A DNA stretch of 64,000 bases from contig NZ_BAABHD010000031.1 in the NCBI RefSeq assembly GCF_039541915.1, positions 1-64,000 on the forward strand. The letters run 5' to 3'. Below the pieces are notes generated by a model. It was given only the letters and a program-made list of their open reading frames with translations, made no database searches and was not told where the DNA came from. Shown piece by piece: positions 44,289 through 53,836 of this stretch (positions within the stretch are counted from its first letter, which is position 1; each line of letters begins with the position of its first letter). The DNA comes from Nibrella saemangeumensis. GTDB lineage: Bacteria; Bacteroidota; Bacteroidia; Cytophagales; Spirosomataceae. The position numbers and the translations under genes were made by a program.

Positions 44289-44644
44289 TGACGTTGGGCC
44301 TTTTTGTTGAGGTAGTCAATAACGGCTTTTTCTCCCTGCTGAGCAGTTTCCCGGTCAATAACCGGATTAGCCGGAGCCAAAACAAGCTTCTTTTTGGGAA
44401 CGCCTTTAAAAGGCTTGCCATCGGCTTTGACCTCATAAAGACCAGTTTGCAGATTCTGTTTGATATAATGACCCGTCGCGGGGTTCATGGCTTGAACCTC
44501 TATGACCACATCCCGATCACTGGTTATGCGAATTTTCCCGGATTCTACTCTAACAGGCGAAAACGTTTTCGTCGTAATAGGGGTGAAGATTTTCTCCGTA
44601 TTTGGTCCGTCCTTGCGTTTAGTTTGTTTTTCCCTCTTAGCCAT
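44285..44644 (-). CDS. Unknown partner of the TIR/NDT-like gene
   Basis: A 119-residue basic protein with a Lys-rich N-terminus (MAKREKQTKRKDG) and a beta-rich core (GKIRITSDRDVVIEVQAMNP, GLYEVKADGKPFKG). No family recognised. It is directly upstream of the effector gene with a 4-bp overlap, so the two form an operon; it may be a sensor or antitoxin, but this is position-based. Confidence 0.5.
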   Translation of the reverse strand: MAKREKQTKRKDGPNTEKIFTPITTKTFSPVRVESGKIRITSDRDVVIEVQAMNPATGHYIKQNLQTGLYEVKADGKPFKGVPKKKLVLAPANPVIDRETAQQGEKAVIDYLNKKAQRQ

Positions 44645-44924
44645 AATTTCCGGAGTTTATACGTCTATATCGTTTATAGTGCCGGGATAGTATTATCACC
44701 AACTAGATAAAGTTAGCGCAAATTGAGAATATTGTTCCTATCTATAATACGCTTTTCAGTATTGTTTGTTACATATTCCGGTAATAAAGTAAGGCTTCTA
44801 AACATACCCTCAGTGCCTATAGGTATTCTAGTTGCTCCCACTCAAGATGCATCGGCAGACGTGCAGGTAGTCTAGTGAACGTGGACAAATAAGTTGTAGT
44901 AACTGCTGACGAATTAAAGGTAGT

Positions 44925-44948
44925 CCCTAGCGGTGCGCACCGCTAGGG
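44925..44948. repeat. 24-bp perfect palindrome in front of locus 2
   Basis: A self-complementary 24-bp sequence (CCCTAGCGGTGC and its complement) with no loop. It sits at the left end of the broken E1 gene of locus 2 and could be an operator, a recombination site or the end of a small element. Confidence 0.6.
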
Positions 44949-46198
44949 CGGCCTGGTCAAAGTCGCCAACTTCTGCAAAACTGGGCGGGGTGGTTGCCAA
45001 AGGCGCATCTTATCGCGGAAGCGGAATGGGACCGCCCTTTAGATTAGCTGAATGTCTTCGTAGGACAGGCCTTTGCTGTAGAGAGAGAATGCAGTTGTCT
45101 AGGCCTTCGCCTAAAGTGGTCTGCCGCTTGGCGATCAAGTGCGGCCGGTTAGCCGCCGTCCCAGTTCTTAACAAATGGCAAGTATTGTCCACGTGGACCG
45201 AACTTGTTTCCGTCGCCCAGCAACATGAAATTGATATCTAGGCATTGCTAGAGCCCACACTCACCCATCTGCAGGAAGCAGGCGAGTAGCTATTAATAGT
45301 CGAGATGCTCCTGCCGCGCCGGGTAGGGGAGGAGCCGTACCGGTATCACTGGCACGCGCTGAAATTACTACCCCTTACCCTAAAAGCTACCCCGAAAAGT
45401 CGCATCGACTTAGCCAGAAACCGCCTGCGTTCGTCATGCCAACTAAACTGGCAGGCTAGATCGGAGAACTGGCATCCCGAAGACGTACAAAATCGTGGCC
45501 GGCTGGGGGCGGATCTGACTTCCGCTAGGGTTGTCTTATTGGGAGCGGGTGCCTTGGGGAGTGCCTTGGCCGAACAACTCATCCGAATGGGCGTTCAACA
45601 GCTAACGATTATAGATGATGATTGCTTTGAAGCCGGCAATTTAGTCCGGCATACGCTATCCATGTCGGATCTGTATGCGCCCAAGGCTACCGCCTTAGCG
45701 CAGCGGCTCAATCAAGTGAATGCCTCTGCCCACGTAATAGGCATCGCAGGTGCTATACCGACAGCCGAGCCGGTAGTGGAAAAAGCCCTGGCGGAAGCTA
45801 CACTTCTAATTGATGCCACGGCAAACGATATTGTGTTAAAGGAAATTCCTTTCAAGAGTCTGCCGGCAACCATTCCGGTTATTAGTTGTTCGCTGGGTAT
45901 TCATGCGGAACGGTTGTTCTTTTATGCCTCACCAAATCATTTGTTCAATTGGGATTTGTTCAATGCCTGGTTTGGTCCGTATCGGGAGGAAGAGAATCAT
46001 TTGGCTACGCAGCTTGACTTACCGCGTGGCATAGGCTGTTGGCATGCCCTGGTGCCGGCTCCCTTTAACCGGGTAATCGGCTTAGCCAGCATAGCGATTG
46101 AACTGATTGAACAAGTCTACACGCAGAGCAAAAAAACGCCTGTAGCGTTATGTTATCCTTGGCCGAAAGCTGTATTATCACCGCTGCCGGACGAATGA
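44933..46198 (+). pseudogene. E1-like activating enzyme with two in-frame TAG codons (locus 2)
   Basis: One frame runs from 44933 to 46198 with TAG at 45239-45241 and at 45287-45289. The segment after the second stop reads on naturally (LLIVEMLLPRRVGEEPYRYHWHA), and the ThiF core is clear: LLGAGALGSALAEQ, IIDDDCFEAGNLVRH and a late GIGCWHALVPAP with a candidate catalytic Cys. This resembles the C-terminal E1 half of Cap2-type proteins; the expected N-terminal E2 is not recognisable. A distal start at 45305 could still give a truncated E1. Probably a decayed gene; readthrough is the alternative. Confidence 0.65.
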
Positions 46199-46689
46199 AT
46201 TGTATCAGTATGCTCTTTAGTTCAGCGGATGGCTCCCAGTGTCTGCTACTTACGGAGGAAGCAACCAGCTCGATTCGGGCCTGCGCCCGTGAGTGGTACC
46301 CGCTGGAAACCGGCGGCATTTTGGTTGGTACATACGATGAAAATTATCGGGTGGCTACCGTCTACCTAGCATCAGGCCCTCCTTCGGACTCACAGCATAG
46401 CCTGTATCAATTTATTCGAGGAACGAATGGCATTTCTGAACTGCTGGAGCGTGCCCATCAATTGCCAACCCCTAGGTATTACTTAGGCGAATGGCATACG
46501 CATCCGGCTGCCTCACCTAAGGCTAGTCTAACCGACAAAAAGCAAATGAACGCCTTTGCCGACTGTCGTCTTTATGGAGCATCGTCACCTGTTTTATTAA
46601 TTGTGGGTGGTAAGCCCCCTCATGCCTTGCAATGGCAGGCGAGCGTCTATCAGAAAAACCGACCGGCCCAGAATTTATGGCCTTTATAA
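46195..46689 (+). CDS. JAB/JAMM peptidase (locus 2)
   Basis: A 164-residue protein starting at ATG 46195, which overlaps the E1 stop (ATGA). Zinc motif YLGEWHTHPAASPKASLTD contains two His, a Ser and an Asp; the matching Glu is in ETGGILVG. It closely resembles the JAB of locus 3 in that GDWHTHPxxxxxLSxxD is shared. It is intact, although its E1 neighbour is not. Confidence 0.8.
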   Translation: MNCISMLFSSADGSQCLLLTEEATSSIRACAREWYPLETGGILVGTYDENYRVATVYLASGPPSDSQHSLYQFIRGTNGISELLERAHQLPTPRYYLGEWHTHPAASPKASLTDKKQMNAFADCRLYGASSPVLLIVGGKPPHALQWQASVYQKNRPAQNLWPL

Positions 46690-46766
46690 TGAAAAGTCTC
46701 AAGCTCATGTGGAAACGGGAGAAGCCAAATGCTTCACTTGGTACCTATTCCACAGGAGTAGCCTAG
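46689..46766 (+). CDS. Possible 25-residue peptide coupled to the JAB gene
   Basis: ATG 46689 shares its A with the JAB stop (TAATG). The frame reads MKSLKLMWKREKPNASLGTY and ends STGVA. Such coupling often marks real genes, but the length makes this uncertain. A Gly is third from the end. Confidence 0.3.
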   Translation: MKSLKLMWKREKPNASLGTYSTGVA

Positions 46767-46958
46767 CAAATGAAGAAGCCGATAAGCTTCAAACAAGTCC
46801 AGCTCTTATTTATCATATTAACATATTAAAAAAAACTATAAATATTAATATTCATACACTTACAAAGACACTACAAATTATTATATAAAATTATTTGCAT
46901 TCATTGGTTTAGTCGCTTATGCTTGTGTACCGAAAACTTGTACTAAACCCTTTCCTGA

Positions 46959-49900
46959 ATGCACCGTTCTCGCTGGCTCTGCCGCCTGCTGGCTGGCCTT
47001 TCTCTGGCCTTTCCCCTGCTGCTGCGGGCCCAAACCCCCGACCGCAACTACGTCCTCTCCCGCACCTACAAGGCTCCCGGTTCGACCGAAGCCAACGGCA
47101 ACACCTATGCCGGTACCCCTTACCAGGTCAATACCGAGCTGACTTACTTCAACGGCTTAGGGTTGCCCCTTCAGCAACTGGCTGCCTTTGCCGGGCCCCA
47201 GGGACAGGACCTGATGTCCCGCACCGACTACGATAATTACCACCGCCCCCAGAACTCCTTCCTGCCCCTGCCTGTCAGCAGCAACACCGGCCAGTTTGTC
47301 AATAACCCCGATGGCAGCTACTACACCAATGCCGCCCTGGTCACCAGCCCTACGGCTAACTACTTCACTCAGACCAGCTACGAGGCCGCTCCCCTCAACC
47401 GACCTACCGAGCAGAAGGCCCCCGGTGTGGGTACGGGTGTGCGCACCAGCTACCCCCTCAACAGCGGCTATGTCAACCGCTACCGCTCCTTCGGGGCGGA
47501 CCTCCTACAGATTCAGGGCGATGGTTCCTACAGCCCCGGTACACTCTCGGTCATCGAAACCAAAGACGAGACTGACCGCACCGTGCGCGACTACAAAGAC
47601 TCGGATAACCGCCTGGTGCTGCGCCAGGTGATGAACGGCGGTCAGGAACTCAACACCTACTACGTTTATGATGAAGCCGGGCTGCTCCGGGCCGTCTTGC
47701 AGCCCCAGTACCAGGATGAAGCTGATCTGAACAAATGGGCTTTTCTCTACCAGTACGACAACCGGGGCCGGCTCAGCCGCAAGAAAGTTCCCGGAGCCGG
47801 TGCCGTTAGCCTCACCTATGATGAGCGTGACCGGCTCACCAGCCAGGTAGACGGCAACAACCAGTCCTTTACCTACAGCTATGATGGCCTCAACCGCCAG
47901 ACCCAGCAGCATGTCAATGGACAGGGGCTGGTAACCACCTACTACGATGACTACAACTTTGGCCCTTTTGCCGACTTCACCAATGAACTGGGCCTAACCA
48001 GCACCGAGTTTGTGGGAAACCCCCGCTACGAGAGCCGCAAAGGGCAGGTGACAGGCACGTCGGTGCGAATGCTTTATCCGGACGGCAGCTATGGGGAGTG
48101 GCTGCAAACGGTGACCTACTTCGACAGCAAATACCGGGTCATTCAGGTGGTGCGCCAGTTGCAGGGTTTAGGGGCTGGTGCTTACGAGCGCATCTCCTAC
48201 CAGCGCAACTTCATTGGTAATGTAGTCAAGGAGCGCATCACCCAGGCCTTCTCCAGTAAGCAGTACGTGCTGGAGAGGAGCTATGAGTACGACCAGGCTG
48301 ACCGGCTGGTGAAACTCAGCCACAGCTTCTGGGAGAATGGTCAGCTCAAGAAGCAGTATGTGCATCTGGAGCAGAGCTACAATGCGGTGGGGCAGTTGCA
48401 AAGCAAGCGGCTGCACAACGGCCTGCACAGCCAGCAGCTCAAGTACCATGTGCGGGGCTGGCTGGCGCAGCTCACCACCAGCGGGGGACCGCAACTCTCG
48501 CTGAGTCTGGATTACCAGCCCAACGGCAACATTGGTTCTCTGAGCTATGCCACCCCCGGCCGCAGCGGGGGCATGACCCTGAACTACGACGGAGCTAACC
48601 GGCTGAATGGAGCCTGGGGCAGTGGCAGCTTTCAGGACCACAACGAGACAGGTATCAACTATGACAGGAACGGCAACCTGACGAGTCTGGACCGCAGCCG
48701 GCCGGGCCTTACTTTTGACCAGTTACGCTACAGCTACAACGGCAATCAGTTGCACCGGGTAGAGGATGTCAGCGGGCAGGGGGAGGGCTTTGTCAACGGG
48801 GCCAGCCAGGATCATGAGCTGGGGTATGATGGCAATGGTAACCTGACCAAAGATTACAACCGGGGCTACAGTGACAACGGCATCCGCTACAACGCCCTGA
48901 ACCTGGTGCGGTATGTGGTCAAAGGCACACGGGCGTTGAGCTACAGCTATGATGGGGCAGGGGTGAAGCGGCAGTTGCAGACGCCGGAGGGGACGACCCT
49001 GTACGAGGGAGGCTTTGAATACAAGGGAGACGGTACGCTGCTGCGGTTAGGTCTGGAAGAAGGGCAGCTCATCCGCAATGCCGATGGGAGCTATGTAGTG
49101 CATTACTACCTGAAGGACCACCTGGGCAATGTACGGGCGGTGGTAGATGAGAGCGGAGCCACGGTGCAGGAGACGGAGTACTATGCCTTTGGTTACAGTG
49201 TCAGCCGCAGTGGGGCCGATAAGAACAAGTACCAGTTTCTGACACGCGAGTTGCAGCCTGAGACAGGCTGGATGGATCTGCAGGCCCGCATGTATGACCC
49301 TGTTTTGGGTAAATTTATGACGGTTGACCCAGTAACGGATGGACAAGAGGAGTATTCCACCTATCAGTATGCTCATAACAATCCAATTACAAAAAACGAT
49401 CCGGATGGACGTTACCCAGATGGACCACCCACTCAAGTTAGCTCAATTGCACATGCAGCTTTGGATGTAGCTGGTTTAATTCCAGGGGCTGGTGAAATTG
49501 CCGATGGAGTAAATGCTTTATTATACCTTGCAGAAGGCAACAAAACAGATGCTGCCTTAAGTGCAGCAGCTATGATACCTATTGCAGGATGGGCTGCTAC
49601 TGGCGCAAAGTTTTATAAAACAGTTGATAAGGCAGTAGATTTAGCTAAGCCCGGTGAAGATTTATTTGTTGGAACATATAACCAAGTTCGTAGAGCAAAT
49701 ATAAAATCTGGTTTAAATTCAACTCATACACCTCATCACGTTGTTCAAAACGCTATAAGTAAAACAACACATGGTAAAGGAGTGACTATAAACTTGAGTA
49801 AAGAGCTACACGAGAAAACAGCTACATTTAAAAAACCTACAAGAGATGTAAGCCAAGCCATTTTGAACAACAGTAACAATAAGAATTCATTACGTACCCA

Positions 49901-50027
49901 TTTAGCTGCAGATATCAAAGAGTTGCGTAACATACTTGGTACGGCTGGTTACAACAGAAGCCATGTAAATAAACAATTACAAGAACTAATTCGTCAAAAT
50001 AAAATGAATGGAGGGTTTGAGAAATGA
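46959..50027 (+). CDS. RHS-repeat polymorphic toxin
   Basis: A 1022-residue secreted protein: signal peptide (residues ~1-26), a DUF6443-like region (~30-180), YD/RHS repeats (~240-790) and the conserved RHS core DHLGNVRAVVDESG near 720 with YDPVLGKFMTVDP near 778-790. A variable toxin tip follows (residues ~800-1022): a hydrophobic pre-toxin segment, then HTPHHVVQNAIS and LAADIKELRNIL. The HH pair suggests a metal-dependent nuclease. DNA is GC-rich up to ~49300 and AT-rich after it, marking a swapped-in tip. The immunity gene follows. Confidence 0.8.
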   Translation: MHRSRWLCRLLAGLSLAFPLLLRAQTPDRNYVLSRTYKAPGSTEANGNTYAGTPYQVNTELTYFNGLGLPLQQLAAFAGPQGQDLMSRTDYDNYHRPQNSFLPLPVSSNTGQFVNNPDGSYYTNAALVTSPTANYFTQTSYEAAPLNRPTEQKAPGVGTGVRTSYPLNSGYVNRYRSFGADLLQIQGDGSYSPGTLSVIETKDETDRTVRDYKDSDNRLVLRQVMNGGQELNTYYVYDEAGLLRAVLQPQYQDEADLNKWAFLYQYDNRGRLSRKKVPGAGAVSLTYDERDRLTSQVDGNNQSFTYSYDGLNRQTQQHVNGQGLVTTYYDDYNFGPFADFTNELGLTSTEFVGNPRYESRKGQVTGTSVRMLYPDGSYGEWLQTVTYFDSKYRVIQVVRQLQGLGAGAYERISYQRNFIGNVVKERITQAFSSKQYVLERSYEYDQADRLVKLSHSFWENGQLKKQYVHLEQSYNAVGQLQSKRLHNGLHSQQLKYHVRGWLAQLTTSGGPQLSLSLDYQPNGNIGSLSYATPGRSGGMTLNYDGANRLNGAWGSGSFQDHNETGINYDRNGNLTSLDRSRPGLTFDQLRYSYNGNQLHRVEDVSGQGEGFVNGASQDHELGYDGNGNLTKDYNRGYSDNGIRYNALNLVRYVVKGTRALSYSYDGAGVKRQLQTPEGTTLYEGGFEYKGDGTLLRLGLEEGQLIRNADGSYVVHYYLKDHLGNVRAVVDESGATVQETEYYAFGYSVSRSGADKNKYQFLTRELQPETGWMDLQARMYDPVLGKFMTVDPVTDGQEEYSTYQYAHNNPITKNDPDGRYPDGPPTQVSSIAHAALDVAGLIPGAGEIADGVNALLYLAEGNKTDAALSAAAMIPIAGWAATGAKFYKTVDKAVDLAKPGEDLFVGTYNQVRRANIKSGLNSTHTPHHVVQNAISKTTHGKGVTINLSKELHEKTATFKKPTRDVSQAILNNSNNKNSLRTHLAADIKELRNILGTAGYNRSHVNKQLQELIRQNKMNGGFEK

Positions 50028-50536
50028 CAAAGTCACAAGCAATAAATTTTTTGAAGCAACATCAGCCATTACCACCTGACGATTATTTATCTAAGGATGT
50101 TTCTATTATTCAAACATTTGATGAGGTCAGGAATTACTTTTTGGGAAACCCTGATAAAGAATGTATACCGTATTTTTTAAATTGTTTTGGCGGCGATGAT
50201 GGACTTGGAGTTTATCAACTTATAGAGGATGTTGTTCTTAAATACCAAGCATCTGAAGTTATCCCTTTTTTGATTTCAGCACTTCAAAGTTCTAATTATT
50301 TTATTCGTTATTGGAATACCCAAATAGCGTCTCTTTTCCCTGATCCTATTTTGTTAAAACCTTTAGCTAAAATACTTAGCGAAGACAGCTTTGACATCAA
50401 AAGTGCTGCAATCGTAGCGATAGAACAAGTTGGAAGCAAAAAAGCAAAAAGTATTTTAGAGGTTTATAGAGAACAAGAACAGGATGAAGAATTACAATCT
50501 TTAGCGGAAGAAGCAATATCAAGTTTAGGAGGTTAA
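50024..50536 (+). CDS. HEAT-repeat immunity protein
   Basis: A 170-residue protein of helical repeats (residues ~75-165, e.g. VIPFLISALQSSNYFIRYWN and PLAKILSEDSFDIKSAAIVA). HEAT-type proteins are a common class of immunity proteins for RHS toxins. The ATG overlaps the toxin stop (ATGA), and it shares the AT-rich composition of the toxin tip, so tip and immunity gene arrived as one unit. Confidence 0.75.
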   Translation: MTKSQAINFLKQHQPLPPDDYLSKDVSIIQTFDEVRNYFLGNPDKECIPYFLNCFGGDDGLGVYQLIEDVVLKYQASEVIPFLISALQSSNYFIRYWNTQIASLFPDPILLKPLAKILSEDSFDIKSAAIVAIEQVGSKKAKSILEVYREQEQDEELQSLAEEAISSLGG

Positions 50537-50561
50537 CTCATAAGAATTTAGATATAATTTA

Positions 50562-53288
50562 ATGATGAAGCATCTTTATTTCTGGTTGGGAACATTATTT
50601 TTTTCGGCCCAAAGTTATGGGCAAGTTAGCGGACGCGTTTGGCATGATGCTAATAGCAATGGCCAAGCCGATGCGCAGGAAATTTCAGTAAACAAAATCT
50701 CCGTTCGGGCTTACAATCTAGTGGGACAACTCGTGAGTCAAGCGACAACAGCACCAGACGGCTCCTACCGCCTTTCGGTGGCGGCCGGCCAACCAGTTCG
50801 AGTTGAATTCAGTGGCTATCCGGACCATCTTTCGCCTACTGCGGCTTTCCCGAAGGTGCAGTTTGTGACTACGCCGGCACAGGTAAACCTGGGTCTCTAT
50901 TCGCCCAGCCAGTTTACTGGTCCCCAAGCGCGGGCGGTGCAAGCCGTTTACGTAAACGGAAATTATTCCGATGCAGGAGCGGATTCACTGGCCGCTTTAG
51001 TCACCTTTTCCGCTCGTGGACAAACCGGCTCTCTCAACCGCTTAGCTACCCCCAAACAAGTGGGTTCCCTCTGGGGGTTAGCCTTTGATCGTAATAACCA
51101 GCGTTTGTTTGCCGCTGCCGTTGCCAAGCGCCACAGTGCGTTAGGCCCACAAGGTCCGGGTGGTATCTACCTGATTACCCCTGCCGCCTATTCCGTTCAA
51201 CCCTTCATTAACCTGGATCAGCTCGGAATCCCTACGGCCCCGGCCCACCTGTCCCGCGATCTATCAGGCAGTATTACTTCCGTAAGCCATGACTCGCTGA
51301 TGTATTCTCTAGTAGGAAAAATTAGCCTGGGCGGTATGGATGTCTCCGATGACGGGCGCGAGCTGTTCGTGGTAAACCTGTTTGACCGCAAGCTGTACCG
51401 GATTCTGTTGCCTGCCGATGGCTCGCAACCCTCAGCTGCCGATATAACCGGATATAGCCTGCCTGAACCCGGCGGCAAGGGGGGCACTTTCCGGCCTTTT
51501 GCTGTGAAATATTTTGCGGGCAAACTCTACGTTGGAGGTGTTTGTGATGCGCAGCACTCCGACCGGGCTAGTGATTTAAAAGCCATTGTCTATTCGGCCA
51601 CCTATGCAGGGAATGATTCAAAAAAAGTATCTTTTGATGAGGTCGCAACCATTGGTTTAAATTATGCGCGGGGTGTACTGGACTACAAGGTTTCCGGCTG
51701 GTATCCCTGGACGGATGATTATCAGAAAGCGGTCGTAAAGGATCATACCGGCTGGCAAATCCGGCCCCAGCCCATATTGGCAGATATTGAATTCGACACC
51801 GACGGTTCCATGATACTGGGGCTGATGGACCGGCTTGGTCACCAAACGGCCGATGGCCAGTATTACCGTCCCAAAGGCAGTAAGCACCTGCAGCAATACC
51901 GGGGTCTATCGGGTGGGGATGTGCTTCGGGTAGCGTTTGTCAACAATCGGTACCAACTGGAACAAAACGGCCGGGCCGGTGACCGAACCTCAGAAGGGCA
52001 GGGTAACCGTCAGGGGCCGGCCGGGGGCGAATTCTATTTCGACGACGGCTTTACGGCATCTGGCGTAACCTGGCACCAGGAAACGGCGACGGGTGGACTG
52101 GCCATGTTGCCCGAGCTAAACCAGCTATTGGTCGCCGCTCGCGAACCGGAGGTCAATCAATATGTAACCGGCGGAGTCAAGTGGTTCTCCAACCTCACCG
52201 GGAAAGCCTCCGCAGGCCTGTCGGTATTTCCATCCGGCGAACGCGCCGGCTATGTCTGGAAAGCCAACAGTGTCGGCGATGTCGAGTTGATAACGGAGGT
52301 GCCTTCTACCCAATTTGGAGACCGGGTATGGCAGGATTGCAACGAAAACGGCGTGCAGGATGCCGACGAGCCGGGGCTGGCCAATATTGAGTTGCAACTC
52401 TACCATAATGGTAAGCAACTGGCGATGACCCGCACGGATGCCAATGGACGGTATGTCTTTGACGATGCCAACGTGTCAGGAGGCATTAAAGCCGCCACGG
52501 CCTACGAAATTCAAATTCCATTGCAGCAATCCAGCAAGCTAACTTTACAACTCATCCAGGCAAAGGGCACATTGACCGGCGAAACAGCGTGGCCAATGGA
52601 ATTGGATAATGATGCCGTGCAGGAAGAGGAGCGGGCCATCATTCGCTTCAAAACAGGAACCGCCGGCGAGCACCTCCAGCACCTGGATGCCGGCTTTAAG
52701 TGCATTGATAAACCACAAATCACCGCTCGCTACACCTGCACGAACACGACTAGTGGTCCGGTGATCAGGTTATTAATCGAAGGCAATAGTTTAGCCGATA
52801 AAGTAGTGGTAACCCCGGAAAAAGCCTTCGGCAGTGCCGATGCCAGTAGCCAGCCGCAGCCAATACCCGCTGGCGGAATGGTTTGGGAGGTGCCTTTTAT
52901 CAAAGACGTAAGTCAGCAAGCCTCTGTCCGGGTAATTGCCCCGTCGGGGTGCTATACCGAAGTATCGGCGAAGCTCGACCAGGCAGCCTGTATGCTGATG
53001 CTGTCGCAAGCGAACAGTCAATATACTGAGCAGGCTAAACGCCTGTCGGTGACGCCAAATCCTACGTCAGGAGAAGCTACAGTTGACTATAAAGGATTTG
53101 CCGAAGCAGGACCTATCAAGATCAACGTCGTTAATGCTGAGGGGCACCTGGTTCAATCACGCACCGGTGAACTACAGGGAGGTCTTCTGCAGCAGTCGCT
53201 AAATCTTTTATCGGTACCGGCCGGCGTGTACTTTGTGGTTGTCACCGAAGGCACCGTAGAAACCTCCAGCCGCATCATCAAACAATAA
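50562..53288 (+). CDS. Large T9SS protein with two SdrD-like B domains
   Basis: A 908-residue secreted protein: signal peptide, an SdrD B-like domain (VSGRVWHDANSNGQADAQEI, residues ~24-100), a large central part probably of beta-propeller type (~130-580), a second B domain (FGDRVWQDCNENGVQDADEP, ~588-700) and a T9SS tail (SVTPNPTSGEATVDYKG to AGVYFVVVTEG). B domains are calcium-binding spacers in surface proteins. Likely a cell-surface protein; the central part is not assigned. Confidence 0.75.
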   Translation: MMKHLYFWLGTLFFSAQSYGQVSGRVWHDANSNGQADAQEISVNKISVRAYNLVGQLVSQATTAPDGSYRLSVAAGQPVRVEFSGYPDHLSPTAAFPKVQFVTTPAQVNLGLYSPSQFTGPQARAVQAVYVNGNYSDAGADSLAALVTFSARGQTGSLNRLATPKQVGSLWGLAFDRNNQRLFAAAVAKRHSALGPQGPGGIYLITPAAYSVQPFINLDQLGIPTAPAHLSRDLSGSITSVSHDSLMYSLVGKISLGGMDVSDDGRELFVVNLFDRKLYRILLPADGSQPSAADITGYSLPEPGGKGGTFRPFAVKYFAGKLYVGGVCDAQHSDRASDLKAIVYSATYAGNDSKKVSFDEVATIGLNYARGVLDYKVSGWYPWTDDYQKAVVKDHTGWQIRPQPILADIEFDTDGSMILGLMDRLGHQTADGQYYRPKGSKHLQQYRGLSGGDVLRVAFVNNRYQLEQNGRAGDRTSEGQGNRQGPAGGEFYFDDGFTASGVTWHQETATGGLAMLPELNQLLVAAREPEVNQYVTGGVKWFSNLTGKASAGLSVFPSGERAGYVWKANSVGDVELITEVPSTQFGDRVWQDCNENGVQDADEPGLANIELQLYHNGKQLAMTRTDANGRYVFDDANVSGGIKAATAYEIQIPLQQSSKLTLQLIQAKGTLTGETAWPMELDNDAVQEEERAIIRFKTGTAGEHLQHLDAGFKCIDKPQITARYTCTNTTSGPVIRLLIEGNSLADKVVVTPEKAFGSADASSQPQPIPAGGMVWEVPFIKDVSQQASVRVIAPSGCYTEVSAKLDQAACMLMLSQANSQYTEQAKRLSVTPNPTSGEATVDYKGFAEAGPIKINVVNAEGHLVQSRTGELQGGLLQQSLNLLSVPAGVYFVVVTEGTVETSSRIIKQ

Positions 53289-53334
53289 GCTTGGACCCTA
53301 AACGCATCTCAACTCCTTACGCTTCTTTTTACCA

Positions 53335-53814
53335 ATGACCCGGATATTATTTACCCTCGTTTTATTTCTGCTTGTGGGTGGATTTACCACCCGAAACCAG
53401 CTGGTTTCAGCCCCTCGCTTAGCGCCCGAATGCTTTGCCGGCAAATGGGGGAATGATTTCCTGCTGTGCGGGACCGAACACACCGCTAAACCGGGAAGAG
53501 GCCTGGCGGCAACAAGACAACAGCAGGAATTGGTCCTCTTCTTCCAAGGGCCCAACAAAGGCTACTTCCATTTTTACGATTGCCAGAACCAACGGTACAC
53601 GCCCAAAACGATGCCGTTTACCTTTACCACATCCGGCAGTCAGTTCACCCTAAACTGGCAAGGCACTCCCTACGAAGTAGCCCTCTTTCGGGCGACCTTC
53701 AATAACCGCGACACCTATCAGTTCGAGTGCAAGGCCGATACGTTGGTCTTTGACAAATCGATGTTTACCGGCACACAGTACGAGGGCGCTTATTACTTCG
53801 TGCGTCGTAACTAA
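53335..53814 (+). CDS. Small secreted protein
   Basis: A 159-residue protein with a signal peptide (MTRILFTLVLFLLVGGFTT) and a beta-rich domain (ECFAGKWGNDFLLCGTEH, ELVLFFQGPNKGYFHFYD). It has four Cys that could form disulphides. It reads like a small lipocalin- or Ig-type fold but no family is certain. It lies between two large secreted proteins. Confidence 0.6.
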   Translation: MTRILFTLVLFLLVGGFTTRNQLVSAPRLAPECFAGKWGNDFLLCGTEHTAKPGRGLAATRQQQELVLFFQGPNKGYFHFYDCQNQRYTPKTMPFTFTTSGSQFTLNWQGTPYEVALFRATFNNRDTYQFECKADTLVFDKSMFTGTQYEGAYYFVRRN

Positions 53815-53836
53815 ATCCTGAATACCCCCGTAACTT

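Noticed and set aside
44933..46198. TAG recoded as an amino acid
   Set aside because: Neighbouring intact genes end at TAG (for example at 59911 and 19221), so general reassignment is unlikely.
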